This document shows, one piece after another, positions 1 through 11,742 of a stretch of DNA of 64,000 bases. Each line of letters opens with the position of its first letter. Positions within the stretch are counted from its first letter, which is position 1. The notes under the pieces are model-generated. The model ran no database searches. It was not told the DNA's origin and saw only the letters and a program-made list of their open reading frames with translations. Source of the stretch: Anisus vortex (lineage: Eukaryota > Mollusca > Gastropoda > Planorbidae); the NCBI GenBank assembly GCA_949126835.1, contig OX421492.1, positions 38,150,886 to 38,214,885 of the forward strand. The letters are read 5' to 3'. The translations under genes and the position numbers were made by a program.

Positions 1-689
1 GACGTAATATCAAGAAACATCAAGCGAAACCTTTAACGTTTTTCTAAACAACACATATAATCTCGAACCTACAATGAAAAGAAACTAAAATTGTGTAAAC
101 GCTCATATTCTAGATTCTGGATATATCTTTGACAATATTATGTGTAAGATGATATTCACCAATCAGTATAGTATTATAATATGAAATGGAAATAAATAAA
201 CAGTAAAGACAAACGTAAAACTATACTTGCTGTAGATTAATAAAGTTCTATACTATTTAAAGGACTGAGTTTAATACTATACTGTTCAAATAAATTTTAA
301 AATATCCAGTACTGGCTCAGCAAGAATATTATTGATTGTTTCGTTTTAAACGGTAATGACAAAATCATTCTATGACCCTTGAAGCCATTTATTATATTTA
401 AACCTACGCGACACGAGAACAGCCAGAACTATATTTAGAATCTATGCGTTAATGTGTGATGGTAGTAGTACATTTAATTTTCATTTGCGCGTGAGTGCAC
501 ATGGCTGACCCGAGAACACACGAGAGTAATAACTGTAATAACATACCCCGGGATAAATGTACCCCGGACATAGAGAGAGGAGTGTAGGCCTAATAGTAGG
601 GTGTAGAACCATTCCACTTGACAAAGTTGGTCCTCAATGAACCCCAGAATGCTAGTCCATTTCCATACAAATGGCAGGGGCGGGCGCAA
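1..689. other. A/T-rich DNA, no gene seen
   Basis: No open frame with protein-like composition, no tandem array and no recognisable mobile element. A frame open on the minus strand at 474-695 has no family resemblance and no splice context. Confidence 0.5.
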
Positions 690-1150
690 TACCACATTGA
701 CACACGAACTGTTAACTTCTATAGACAGATAATAATGGCACTGATCACATGATCACGTTCAAACACAATCACACCGCAGTCTCTTCGACACACGTATTGA
801 CATGCAATGACGTAGTTAGACACAGTTACATGGACACACGCGATGGCATACTCACATAATCACATTGTGACAATTTGACACATACAATGACATACAATCA
901 TCTTGGCGCACAATTCCATCAACTGAAAATTCACATATTATAACCACATAGACATTCAATTACATCTACATAACATTCACATATATAAACTACATAGACA
1001 ATCAATTACATCTCAACAGTACCACATATAGTTTCATAAACACAGTCACATTCAATAACACCGACATACATTTCGCATTGCCATTTAAACTTACATAATA
1101 GTTTTCATACACATCAAAAATCACACGAACACATACACAATCGGGTTGAA
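690..1150. repeat. Degenerate CACA/GACA-rich repeat with a 46-bp duplication
   Basis: The stretch is dense in ACACA, GACACA and ACAT words without a fixed period. Within it a block of about 46 bp, running from ATTCACATAT to AATTACATCT, occurs twice in a row at roughly 925-1015 with a few differences. Confidence 0.5.
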
Positions 1151-1225
1151 TTTGATTTATGACGTTGTTCACATCAATGATTCCAAAAACTCACCCACAG
1201 ATAGAAACAACACCACCCTTTTAAG

Positions 1226-1362
1226 ACAGACACACATGCCCGTCTAGACACAGATGCCCGTCTAGACACAGATGCCCGTCTAGACACAGATGCCCGTCTA
1301 GACACACATGCCAGTCTAGACATACATGCCCGTCTAGACACACATGCCAGTCGAGCCAGACA
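1226..1362. repeat. 18-bp minisatellite, about 7 copies
   Basis: The unit ACACAGATGCCCGTCTAG is repeated head to tail. Outer copies vary (ACACACATG, CCAGTC). Each unit carries TCTAGA, so the array is a ladder of XbaI sites. Confidence 0.9.
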
Positions 1363-1555
1363 TACTAGTCCATCAATTAAAGTAGACCTAGGGCTAATGT
1401 TAAGCTTTTGCTTTTAAAAAAAGACATTGCACTATTTATCAAATTGTTTTTTTGCTTTAAACAATAATTCGAAAAAGATTGACCGACTGACCTCGTAATT
1501 TAGTCTTTCTTTTAGTTTAGAGGCTTCTTAAGTCTCACAAGGTTTTCCTTTCCTT

Positions 1556-1561
<6 letters not shown>

Positions 1562-1588
<27 letters not shown>

Positions 1589-1590
1589 AA

Positions 1591-1679
<89 letters not shown>

Positions 1680-1680
1680 T
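1562..1680. repeat. (AT)n microsatellite
   Basis: Almost uninterrupted TA dinucleotides with a few AAAT interruptions. The tyrosine/isoleucine-only frame across it on the minus strand is an artefact. Confidence 0.97.
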
Positions 1681-1682
1681 AA

Positions 1683-3419
1683 ATATAAATTACTTGACAA
1701 TGAGTGAACCCTTATAAATTGTGTAGCCCTACTTTTGTATGTGAAGTAAGTGAAGTCTATTGTAGTGGCATATGGCTATGAATGTTTGACACTGATAAAC
1801 AAATAATAATGAAATAAAAGATTAATTAATTATTACATTAGTGACAAAATAATTGTGAATTGTGTTTATTTTTTTTTTAACGCAAGTTGATGGTTTTAAA
1901 ATAATTGTTTGTCCCATAGCTGAAGTTGAACCTGGCCAAGACCATCGTAAAGACCTGGCTGTATTTGTGTACATTTAGAACAGTTTACCTTTATTGTATT
2001 GAAATAGATGGAGTTGTGTATTGAATAAAAAAACAATTAAACAAAATAACACCTGGTGCGAGAAATAATAGAAATGTAAATTGTGCCTTGCTGTTGATGG
2101 AAAATGAATTTCTGTTTAGAGCAGCATGACGTCAACGTTTAGCGGGAAATTTCTCACGGAATCTATATTTTTTAAAAGGGATTAAATACAATGACAGAAT
2201 TCCATTTAGGTATTGTTGTGTTGAAAATCCTAAAATGCAACACTTTACAGTTTGCTATAGGGCTGGGATGTAGATAGTATTTCCTTTTTTATTTCGTTCC
2301 TTCTGCCCCTCCGTCTTCTCTCTTGTTTTTGTGTGTCTTTAGCTGCTACATTCTCTCTCTCTCTATTTCCCATCTTCTCTGTTTCAATCTCTTTTAGGTT
2401 ACTATTTCTCTTGCTTTCTCTCTATTATTTGCAATGTTTTCTTATACTAGAAAATACATTGTGCTTGTTTTAACAAGATGCGTTGACCAGTCCTACAGTG
2501 TATAAATAGACTTGGCTTAAAATATTTTAGTAAAATAAAAAAGCACGCTAATAATTATTTTACTAAAAAAAGATAATTTTGAGTAGGTTATCGAACTTGA
2601 TCTATAATATCAAGGGACAAAGACACTCAAAGACACCTCAACATATTCTTCTGATAGATTTTCTTTTGAACCTCCCTAGAATTCAGACACATGATGATGA
2701 ATGGATTTTAATCTCTCTCTGCCTCCATCTACTTCCCCCACCCCTCCCCTCCTTCAGCCGTAGAATTGAGACACACAGGAGGAGTCTTCAATTCCTCGGA
2801 ACCAGTTGCACAATTCCATCGGTAAAGATTACAATTGTGATTTATGCCATCGGCGATGTCAAGTGACGTATCTCTAGACACCACAATCCGCCATTTTACC
2901 CCCTCTCGGTGTCTATATCCACATTTACACACAGAAAACGATATAGAGATATATGATATTAATATTTTTTTTTATAAACCGAATGATTTTTTTTATTAGA
3001 TGATCTAATCGAATAACTTTTATTTTCCCGTTTTTTTGTTTGTTTCATTCGATAAAAACTGTTTAAATCTTTAAAGCGGTTATCTATATAAAAAGTAGAC
3101 CCATTCCGTTCATGAATATTTTAAAAAAGCATTTTTTTCTAAAAGTATTTTCTTGGCCAGCAAGAATCATTTATTATTTCTCAATTATAATATAAAATAC
3201 ATGTATTAAATTTAAAAAAAAAATGTATAACATTTTTTTTCTGATCAACTGTACCCCAACTCCAACTATCTTCAAACTAGAACAAAAGTGGCTGAAGTAA
3301 CAAATTTTTGAGATGTACGACATTTGCGTTTAATAAAAAGGTCATTTGACTGTTTACAGGAAACTGATTCTTATTTTTGATCACATTTGTATAGTTCAAA
3401 GTCTTAATAAGTCACTTCC
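1683..3419. other. A/T-rich DNA, no gene seen
   Basis: Contains a CT-rich stretch near 2330-2430 and several poly-T runs. The short frames at 2579-2932 on both strands overlap one another and have no protein-like features. Confidence 0.5.
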
Positions 3420-3649
3420 TATAACAAAAATTTGTTATAGTTTCGTTAAAATCTGGACGAGTCGGTTCTTATAGTCCAGTTAGGTTCTGTATGAATTGTC
3501 CAGTTTTAGCCTTGATGAATCAGTTTCAATTGTCCAATTATAGCATAGTCTTAATGAATCAGTTTCAATTGTCCAGTTATAGTCTTGATGATTTATGTCC
3601 AATTGGCCAGTTAGATTCTTGATGAATCATGTCCAATATTCCAGTTATA
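3420..3649. repeat. 34-bp minisatellite, left part (divergent)
   Basis: Degenerate copies of the same unit that forms the large array to the right, with recurring words GTCCAGTTA, CTTGATGAATCA and CAATTGTCCA. Divergent edges and a homogeneous centre are typical of arrays that turn over by unequal exchange. The copy at 3640-3649 is cut by a Helitron-like insertion and resumes at 4138. Confidence 0.85.
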
Positions 3650-4137
3650 TCTATATATATAAAAAGATCGTGTTTGTGTCCCCACGGATCCCCATTGGTC
3701 AATTTGAAAACACGTGAGTTTGTGTCACTGACCTATTTAGGCCTAGGCCTTTATACTGTCTAATAATTTTTCACGTCGGACATGTGTCTTCGCTAGCTCA
3801 GTGGTTAACTTAGCGGACTACTATGAAGGCGACCCGGGTTCGATTCTATATTTAAATTACACCTTTTTTTTCTACAATTATTTTCAAACTTTAAAAAAAA
3901 CAAAAGACATTGTAAATCTATGGGCAATTTAGATTTTTGTTAAATAAAAATACTTGCCTATTTTAGTATACCCGATTACAATATTTATTTAAAATTACTT
4001 TCCTAAAAGTCTTCAGTAAAAAAATAATAATTTAAATATTAGATTTTCTTTTAATTGTAGTTTATACATTTTTTATCTGCACCTTATACAGTCCTGTTTC
4101 CCCCCACCCCCCGGGCAACGCCGGGCAATGTAGCTTG
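3650..4137 (+). mobile_element. Non-autonomous Helitron-like element, copy 1, with tRNA-like promoter boxes
   Basis: The 488-bp element starts TCTATATATATAAAAAG and ends GGGCAATGTAGCTTG. A GC hairpin (CCCGG at 4110-4114, CCGGG at 4121-4125) lies 12 bp from its end. It sits between host A (3649) and T (4138), the known Helitron insertion rule, without target duplication. It carries no Rep/helicase, so it depends on a partner. The end CTTG differs from the usual CTRR, which lowers certainty slightly. Inside are a pol III A box (TAGCTCAGTGG, 3794-3804) and B box (GGTTCGATTCT, 3837-3847) at tRNA-like spacing, but the anticodon and T stems do not pair, so it is not a tRNA gene. A second copy lies at 43890-44386. 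Confidence 0.75.
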
Positions 4138-5530
4138 TCCTTGATAAAAAAGTTGTCCATTTATATCCTTGATGAAACAGTTTCACTTGTCCAGTTATAT
4201 TCTTGATCAATCAGTTTTAATTGTCCAGTTGTAGTCTTGATGAATCAGTTTCAAATGTCAAGTTATAGTCTTGATGAATGAGTTCTAAATGTCCAGTTAT
4301 AGTCTTGATGAATCAGTTCTAATTGTCCAGTTATAGTCTTGATGAATGAGATCTAATTGTCCAGTTATATTCTTGATGAATCAGTTCTAATTGTCCAGTT
4401 ATAGTCTTGATGAATGAGATCTAATAGTCCAGTTATATTCTTGATGAATCAGTTCTAATTGTCCAGTTATAGTCTTGATGAATCAGTTCTAATTGTCCAG
4501 TTATAGTCTTGATGAATCAGTTCTAATTGTCCAGTTATAGTCTTGATGAATCAGTTCTAATTGTCTAGTTATAGTCTTGATGAATGAGTTCTAAATGTCC
4601 AGTTATAGTCTTGATGAATGAGTTCTAATTGTCCAGTTATAGTCTTGATGAATCAGTTCTAATTGTCCAGTTATAGTCTTGATGAATCAGTTCTGATTGT
4701 CCAGTTATAGTCTTGATGAATCAGTTCTAATTGTCCAGTTATAGTATTGATGAATCAGTTCTAATTGTCCAGTTATAGTCTTGATGAATCAGTTGTAATT
4801 GTCCAGTTATAGTCTTGATGAATGAGTTCTAAATGTCCAGTTGTAGTCTTGATGAATCAGTTCTAATTGTCCAGTTATAGTCTTGATGAATGAGTTCTAA
4901 ATGTCCAGTTATAGTCTTGATGAATGAGTTCTAATTGTCCAGTTATAGTCTTGATGAATCAGTTCTAATTGTCCAGTTATAGTCTTGATGAATCAGTTCT
5001 AATTGTCCAGTTATAGTCTTGATGAATGAGTTCTAATTGTCCAGTTATAGTCTTGATGAATCAGTTCTAATTGTCCAGTTATAGTCTTGATGAATGAGTT
5101 CTAAATGTCCAGTTATAGTCTTGATGAATGAGTTCTAATTGTCCAGTTATAGTCTTGATGAATCAGTTCTAATTGTCCAGTTATAGTCTTGATGAATCAG
5201 TTCTGATTGTCCAGTTATAGTCTTGATGAATCAGTTCTAATTGTCCAGTTATAGTATTGATGAATGAGTTCTAATTGTCCAGTTATAGTCTTGATGAATG
5301 AGTTCTAAATGTCCAGTTATAGTCTTGATGAATGAGTTCTAATTGTCCAGTTATAGTCTTGATGAATCAGTTCTAATTGTCCAGTTATAGTCTTGATGAA
5401 TCAGTTCTAATTGTCCAGTTATAGTCTTGATGAATCAGTTCTAATTGTCCAGTTATAGTCTTGATGAATCAGTTCTAATTCTCCAGTTATAGTCTTGATG
5501 AATCAGTTCTGATTGTCCAGTTATAGTATT
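4138..5530. repeat. 34-bp minisatellite, main array, about 40 copies
   Basis: The unit consists of CTTGATGAATCAGTTC, TAATTGTCCAG and TTATAGT. Variants are AATGAGTTC for AATCAGTTC and AAATGTCC for AATTGTCC. Variants recur in blocks; for example a run of units from about 4570 is repeated near 4870 and again near 5090, pointing to duplication of several units at a time. No coding role is visible. Confidence 0.97.
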
Positions 5531-6370
5531 CACGAGTTTATCTCTATTGTCCGAATAGTTGCTAAGTCCGACTAAACTTCTGTAATGATTTTTTCCTCCT
5601 CCTCTTATTATTCCCATTCCAGGCAAGTTGGACGTGTTTCCAGATTGAGTGTGGCGTGGTTCTAAAACAGAAGCCAAGATTAAAGGGCCGCAACTCAAAA
5701 TAATTATACCTGTCTGTACAGGTGAAACGTAACCGTTAATTCGATAATATTTTATAGTCTTTTTTTTATATTTTACCTGGCAACACTAAAATCAACAGGC
5801 ATCGCTACTGTGGTGTTAAAAAAGTAGGTTAGAATGATGGCTAGGAAAAAAAAGGTGTGTGTGTGGGGGGGGGGGGGAAGGAGTGGGGGGGCGGGCGGAG
5901 GAAATCTACCTTGTTATCGCGTTCGTATCCATCTGGACCTTTGACCCCAGCTGGGGGTCATGGGATACGATTGTGAGCTATTTCAGGACGGCAGAAATCC
6001 GTTCAATGGCTATAGCAGCTTTAGTTCAAGTTGTGCACATCTAATGATGGAACGATTACCGGAGTAGTTTCCCCCTGCTGATCTGGGAAAAGATTAAAAA
6101 CACAAAAAAAAAAATTGCATGACTTTCCTTTACCCCGCATATCCCTTCCCCCCCTCCTCCCCATCTCATTTTACTTTTGAGATATAAATCATCCTTCGTT
6201 TTTTTTGTGTGTAGTTTTTGTCGAGAGTAAAATTTTCTTCGTTTTAAATTAGGTTTTCATTTTCTTGGAGATAAAATCATTTTTAAGTTAGACATTATTT
6301 AAGAGTTTAATTTTTTACAATTTCTACTTTCATAGTTTAATTTTTTTTCTTTAAATTTACAATAAATGTA
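5531..6370. other. A/T-rich DNA with a G-run, no gene seen
   Basis: A GTGTG then poly-G tract lies at 5853-5892. A 5453-5698 minus-strand frame is built half from the minisatellite and is not a gene. Nothing else is recognisable. Confidence 0.5.
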
Positions 6371-6520
6371 TACATGGTAGATATACAATGAATGGTTCAT
6401 ATATATACACAATTAGTTTATACATGGTAGATATACAATGAATGGTTCATATATATGCACAATTAGTTTATACCTGGTAGATATACAATGAATGGTTCAT
6501 ATATATACACAATTAGTTTA
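6371..6520. repeat. 50-bp tandem repeat, 3 copies
   Basis: Three consecutive 50-bp units start at 6371, 6421 and 6471, each reading TACATGGTAGATATACAATG then AATGGTTCATATATATACAC then AATTAGTTTA. Only two substitutions separate the copies, so the array is young. Confidence 0.97.
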
Positions 6521-6564
6521 TACCTTAACCACTTTTTCTTTTTACCTTGTTTACTATGATTTTC

Positions 6565-6650
6565 ATTTACAACCAAAAAACTCAGTTTTTCCCTTTTGGT
6601 TTACAACCAAAAAACCCATTTTTTTTCCATTTTTGTTTACAACCATAATA
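6565..6650. repeat. Short degenerate repeat, 3 copies
   Basis: GTTTACAACCAAAAAAC followed by a T-rich stretch occurs three times with decreasing similarity. Confidence 0.6.
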
Positions 6651-6705
6651 TAGCTAACATAAAAATTTAGCCTGAAGTCCGTTTTTATTTGTAAAAAAAA
6701 ACGTG

Positions 6706-7216
6706 TTCATAAAGACACAGTTTTGTTTTTACTCCCTTTCTCTGTAAACTAAGTTTATATTTAATTTATATTTTGAAAGATTAAAATAAATATAAGTGAT
6801 ATCATACCTTATGAATTTCCAAACTAAAATTTTGCGCATCTTTTTTTTCTAGCTAAAAACCATAAAAAGATAACTCGATTTGTTTCGGCTAAATTGTGTA
6901 GTTTTCATTCTATTTATTTCGTAAAAACAAACATATCCGAAAAGTTGATTTACTTTCGTCTCTTCCGGTAGAGGAAGCCATGTTTCCATTTTCTTCGATT
7001 CGCAAATTGGTCGAAGGTATTAGTAATTATTCCAAAGACTATGATGCTGAAAATTTAATAAAATGTATTGTTAGTCTGGACAAGTCTGCTACCAAAGTTT
7101 CAGCTTGATTGGACGACGGGAAGTGGTCGAAAAATCGATGCAAAGTTTTCCAAGCAAGCAGCAGGACAAGCAAGCAGACAAGCAGACAGTGCGAGTTAAT
7201 AGAAAAGGAGTAAAAA
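6706..7216 (+). mobile_element. Interspersed repeat family X, copy 1
   Basis: About 510 bp closely match 58433-58967 on the same strand and partly match 33990-34430 on the opposite strand. Shared landmarks in order are an ACTCCCTT block, TTTTTTTTCTAGC, TCTTCCGGTAGAGG, ATTCGCAAATTGGTCGAAGG, GTTTCAGCT, ACGGGAAGTGGTCGAAAAAT, and a tail of GCAAGCAGACA words. A minus-strand frame across the core (KTLHRFFDHFPSSN, then LTIH and IKFSA) is open in both plus-oriented copies. It has no family I know and can be explained by shared ancestry. No terminal inverted repeats or pol III boxes were recognised, so the class (MITE, SINE or LINE tail) is open. Confidence 0.75.
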
Positions 7217-7629
7217 AGCGCTTTATTTACGCACAAAAAAAGCTATATTTTTTTATAGTCTAGTTAAAATCGTGCTATTTTTTAAAACCCAAATATATTT
7301 TTTGTGCCGAGGTTTTACTCGCCATTCAGCAAGTTTTACTTTGTACTAATCGTTATTTCATTTCTTTTATATTTTCTCCTTCTCTACAAGATGTTTTTTT
7401 GTGTGTCTTAGCTCGTTATTTTAAAAACAGAGATTATAATCATATTTCAACCATCGTTGTTCTTTGATTCAAAGGCTGTATGATCTAGTTGTATGTTTTT
7501 CAAGACTTGACTAGTTTTATTGACGATAGTATTGGTATCACCAATGTCATAATACTGTAATTATAAATTATTTATTTTTCTTTTTGAAATAGACGGGGGG
7601 TGGGGGGGTGGAGGAATGTTAAAATGGAA
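7217..7629. other. A/T-rich DNA, no gene seen
   Basis: No array, element end or exon-like frame was recognised. Confidence 0.5.
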
Positions 7630-7905
7630 GCAACATTGAGAGAGAGAGAGAGAGAGAGAATGGAGAGAGGCAGCCAGAAATAGGGAGAGATTAATTATGA
7701 GAGAAATAGAGAGAAACAGATAGATAGCAGAAAAGAGGACGAATGTGAAGGGAGATGAGGAAGAGAGAGAGGAGTAGAGAGGGAGAGAAAGAGAGAGAGA
7801 GAGAGAAAGAGAGAGTGAAATGACAGGAGCGAGAAATGAAAGAGAAACCAATAGGCAGAGATAACATTAGTAAGTAATAAACAGACAGAAAAAGTAAACA
7901 AAGAG
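7630..7905. repeat. GA-rich microsatellite region
   Basis: (GA)n and GAGAGA/GAAA mixtures, strongest at 7637-7662 and 7760-7816. Serine/leucine-rich minus-strand frames here are low-complexity artefacts. Confidence 0.9.
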
Positions 7906-8409
7906 TTATTTTTATTTTCTGAACAACCTATTTACAGAAACATTTGTCAAGAACTCGTGTACTTGGCCAAAAAATTTTTATTATTCTCTCCACCCCACCC
8001 CAACCCACAATCCTCTATCCCCACTCCATCCGCTTCATTCCTAAACCTTTCACCGTCTCATACCTTACTAAGAAGAAGAGAAAAAAAAATTCTCTACGAA
8101 ATCTCCCAGAGCCTTCCGCCTGCAAAGTATGCATGTTGTTGACACCCCGAAGATCAGGACGAGAGATAGTTCTAACCAAGTCAGGCGGCCCATGGAATCT
8201 TCCAGCTAAATATAGACTTTCTCTTTTCTCTTTTGTCTCTTTTTTTTTTTGGGAAGCTTGGTACAATCGATTAACTCCACATCGCTGTTTACCTTAGCCT
8301 GTCAGAAACAACAGCACAGGAAGAAAATGAAAGAGGAAGAGGAGGAAGAAAAACAACGCAGCGCAAGTTTATAGCAAATAGGTAGAAAAAGATCTAAAGG
8401 TAAAGAAAA
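7906..8409. other. Unassigned DNA
   Basis: Frames at 7944-8297 on both strands overlap and show no domain. The 8105-8220 part has higher GC than its surroundings (CCTTCCGCCTGC, AGATCAGGACGAGAG). I could not tie it to a family. Confidence 0.4.
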
Positions 8410-9186
8410 AGACTGGAAAGAAAAAATATTCAACAAGAGAAAGCAAAGACCGGAAAGAAATGGAAAAAGAGAAGGCAAGACCGGAAAGAAATAGAACAAC
8501 ATCCTACAAGACAAGGCAAAGACCGCAAAGAAATGGAAAAAGAGAAGGCAAGACCGGAAAGAAATAGAACAACATCCTACAAGACAAGGCAAAGACCGGA
8601 AAGAAATGGAAAAAGAGAAGGCAAGACCGGAATGAAATAGAACAACATCCTACAAGACAAGGCAAAGACCGGAAAGAAATGGAAAAAGAGAAGGCAAGAC
8701 CGGAAAGAAATGGAAAAAGAGAAGGCAAGACCAGAAAGAAATGGAAAAAGAGAAGGCAAGACCGGAAAGAAATGGAAAAAGAGAAGGCAAGACCGGAAAG
8801 AAATGGAAAAAGAGAAGGCAAGACCGGAAAAAAATGGAAAAAGAGAAGGCAAGACCGGAAAGAAATGGAAAAAGAGAAGGCAAGACCGGAAAGAAATGGA
8901 AAAAGAGAAGGCAAGACCGGAAAGAAATGGAAAAAGAGAAGGCAAGACCGGAAAGAAATGGAAAAAGAGAAGGCAAGACCGGAAAGAAATGGAAAAAGAG
9001 AAGGCAAGACCGGAAAGAAATGGAAAAAGAGAAGGCAAGACCAGAAAGAAATGGAAAAAGAGAAGGCAAGACCAGAAAGAAATGGAAAAAGAGAAGGCAA
9101 GACCGGAAAGAAATGGAAAAAGAGAAGGCAAGACCGGAAAGAAATAGAACAACACCCTACAAGAGAATGCAAAGACTGGAAAGAAA
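8410..9186. repeat. 31-bp purine-rich minisatellite with 73-bp composite units at the edges
   Basis: The centre (about 8690-9135) is a homogeneous array of a 31-bp unit, GAAATGGAAAAAGAGAAGGC followed by AAGACCGGAAA. At the left edge a 73-bp composite, joining one such unit to a 42-bp relative containing ATAGAACAACATCC, is repeated three times at 73-bp spacing. One more diverged composite copy closes the right edge (from about 9136). Because 31 is not a multiple of three and the unit has no stops, frames stay open on both strands with a 31-residue period (MEKEKARPERNGK on plus, LPSLFPFLSG on minus). I regard these frames as artefacts. Confidence 0.95.
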
Positions 9187-9688
9187 TAGAAATGAGCATT
9201 AACTCATAAAGGAAGAACAGCGAGTTGGGTTTTTTGTTTCGTGAACTGAGTAAATGGGATTATAATGCCCAGATCGTCTTAGAAATCTGTTTTATTATGA
9301 GTTGTTAGAACCTGATGATAAGCTTATGGCAGAAGCGTTTTACCGTAAGTGAGAATAAAAATCAATCTTAATGTTGAAGAAACACAAGGCTAATGTAGAA
9401 GAACTCGTTTTGGACAAGGCATACGAAGGTGAATGTGTGATGAGTACAGTGCCCAGACGATATTTTTACGATCAAGCTTCAGGGATAAAATTTCTAACAG
9501 AATTGGAAGAAAAAAAACAATAAAACATTTATTGGTTAAATTTGCTATTGATAAAACCCCACAACCATCTTGGCTGTTTTAGTAGAGATAAAGCTATTTA
9601 TACAAGATTAGCCAACAGAAACAAAAGTACTTATCTTATATATTACAGATAAGCAATAAAGAAAACGAATAGGCTGCAGAAGCCCTGA
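9187..9688. other. A/T-rich DNA, no gene seen
   Basis: Nothing recognisable between the minisatellite and the SINE. Confidence 0.5.
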
Positions 9689-9935
9689 GTAAAGTATCCC
9701 CTCGGACCAAATTGATCCATAGGGTCAGTGAAACAGCCTTCACCAGTTTCTGTGGCCACGGCATACCAGGGGATTGTGTGGCCAGCACAATGCCCAACCG
9801 TCTTTTTACTTTAACCCAACTAAGGTCAGGTACCCATCAGAGCTGGATAGACTCAGGGACTCCCTCTAGACCCGGAAACAAAATCCTAGCCTTCACCAGG
9901 ATTCAAGCCCACAGCCATCGTGTCCTGAGAGAAAG
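9689..9935 (-). mobile_element. tRNA-derived SINE (family A), 5'-truncated
   Basis: Read on the minus strand it matches the full SINE at 28352-28644 from the B-box region (GGCTTGAATCC, about 9901-9911) to the terminal GGGGATACTTTACT. Shared words include GTCCCTGAGTCTA, GATGGGTACCTGACCTTA, GGCCACGGCATACC in the given orientation, and GGATCAATTTGGTCC. The A-box half is missing or too diverged to see. The plus-strand open frame across it is not a gene. Confidence 0.88.
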
Positions 9936-11585
9936 TGGATATTGACAGACCCTGCCATCAGAAAAGGATCTCAGAAAGTACGTAAGCCCAAGTAAAACCC
10001 CCAAGGCAAACGATGCAGAGAATGCCCGAAAGCAGAATGGGCGATGGATGGGCCAAGGATGCTAGCAAAACCTGGATTGAAGAGAATCATTAATGAGGAG
10101 TCCATCTAGGGTGGCGTGAGTGGACTAGGGCTCTAAGCTCCGCAAGGAACCAAAAGGACGAAACGTCACTGATGATAGACATAATAAACGTGAGCATTTA
10201 TAATCTTATAGTCTACAGGATATAATAGCGAGAGAAAAAAGATAATTTATTTATGTTTTGTTTGTTTTTTAACTATATTTCCTCTAATATCACCCAATGA
10301 CACATTCCGACAATAGAGGACTCTCTTGAGAATTTAATTTGTGGAAAAGATCAATTAAGGAACGACTGCCAAGTTTTAATGAACTATAATGAATGAATGC
10401 AGCATTCATTAGCATTTTTTAGGGGTTGAAAAGGCATGAAGTTGCACATTTTTCTGTCCACGACGCCATAAGGGGGCTCATTCACGGTTGTAAAAAATGT
10501 TGGTGTTGAAATTTGTCAATGTTATATTTTTTATAGTTGTATTTCATTCTGTGGCTGGAATCATGCGCAATGTTTTCTTTTATACATTTTTTCTAATTGT
10601 TTTTTCCCGATTGGGTGATAAGACAAATGAGAGAGGGTGAGGGGAGGGTTAATTATTAACTCGAACTCAAAGATCTTTTAAAATTGGCAAATATTAGTGG
10701 AAAAAAACAACAACAATGGTGTCCTAATTGTATAGATTAGTTCACATAATAGACAAACGTCTAGTTCAATATTACGTTACAATACGTTACTATTACTATT
10801 TCCTAGATTATATATTACAGTAATTATTATTATATAGGCCTTAATAAAAACGATTTGTTAACAATGTCTTTGTTAATATTATGAATTATTTCCTTTGGAA
10901 AATATTTGACAAATCTAATTTCATGAATAACTTGCACAGCACAAAACTAGACACGTGCCAATGCACAACAATGACGCAATTCTGATCTTGTGCACCTGAA
11001 TGATAAAGACATAGAGATACGTTTAAGACACAAGACATCAAAAAACTCTATTACGCCATGTGGTGTAGCCCCTACCCTTTTTTTCCCCTCAGATTGAACC
11101 CCCCATTTCCCCCTTTTCTCTATTCCTCTATCTCGAGAATCTTCCAGCACCCTCACACACAAGCGCCACATACCCACCCGAGTACACGCCACAGTTAAAG
11201 CCACACCCACTGGAACGATGTAATTGTGAATTAGTTCAATATATCCAGCGCACTAATTGCCTAGAAGCTAATTAACGTCACTTTCTACAAAACCAAGGAA
11301 GAATAATACAGCATAGACACACACACACAAAACAACACCATGGACTAGTTGCAGTACGGTGTGGTGTTTTTTTTTCCTTTTTCCATAAAGTTACAATTCT
11401 AAGAGAAAAATAAAGTGTTGTTTTTTTACCTTCGGTTTATCTGTGTCACTTTGTTCTCACAATAAAAAAGTTGAAACCCAAAAAAACAACAACAAAAAAA
11501 AAACAACAACACGAGAGTGATGGATAGAGATTGCGGGCGAGAAATGAGTAGAGAAGGTAGGAGATAGAGAGGAGTTAGGAAGTGT
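9936..11585. other. Unassigned DNA, no gene seen
   Basis: 9946-10170 is less A/T-rich than its surroundings but has no long frame or known motif. The rest is A/T-rich with poly-A/CAA runs at 11480-11510. A minus-strand frame at 10947-11210 shows no domain. Confidence 0.45.
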
Positions 11586-11589
11586 GAGT

Positions 11590-11644
11590 ACGTTTGTCAG
11601 AATTGATGGCACGGCGAGAAGGAGAGAAAGAGAGAGAGAGAGTC

Positions 11645-11742
<98 letters not shown>

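Noticed and set aside
3784..3850. Functional tRNA gene
   Set aside because: A and B boxes are present but the anticodon and T stems do not pair, and the segment lies inside a Helitron-like element.
3420..5530. CRISPR-like regular repeats
   Set aside because: Units are contiguous with no unique spacers, and the window is plainly eukaryotic; this is a minisatellite.
8504..9209. Long Lys/Arg/Glu-rich and Phe/Leu/Ser-rich proteins on opposite strands
   Set aside because: Both are produced by a stop-free 31-bp unit read through all frames; no flanking coding sequence or start context.
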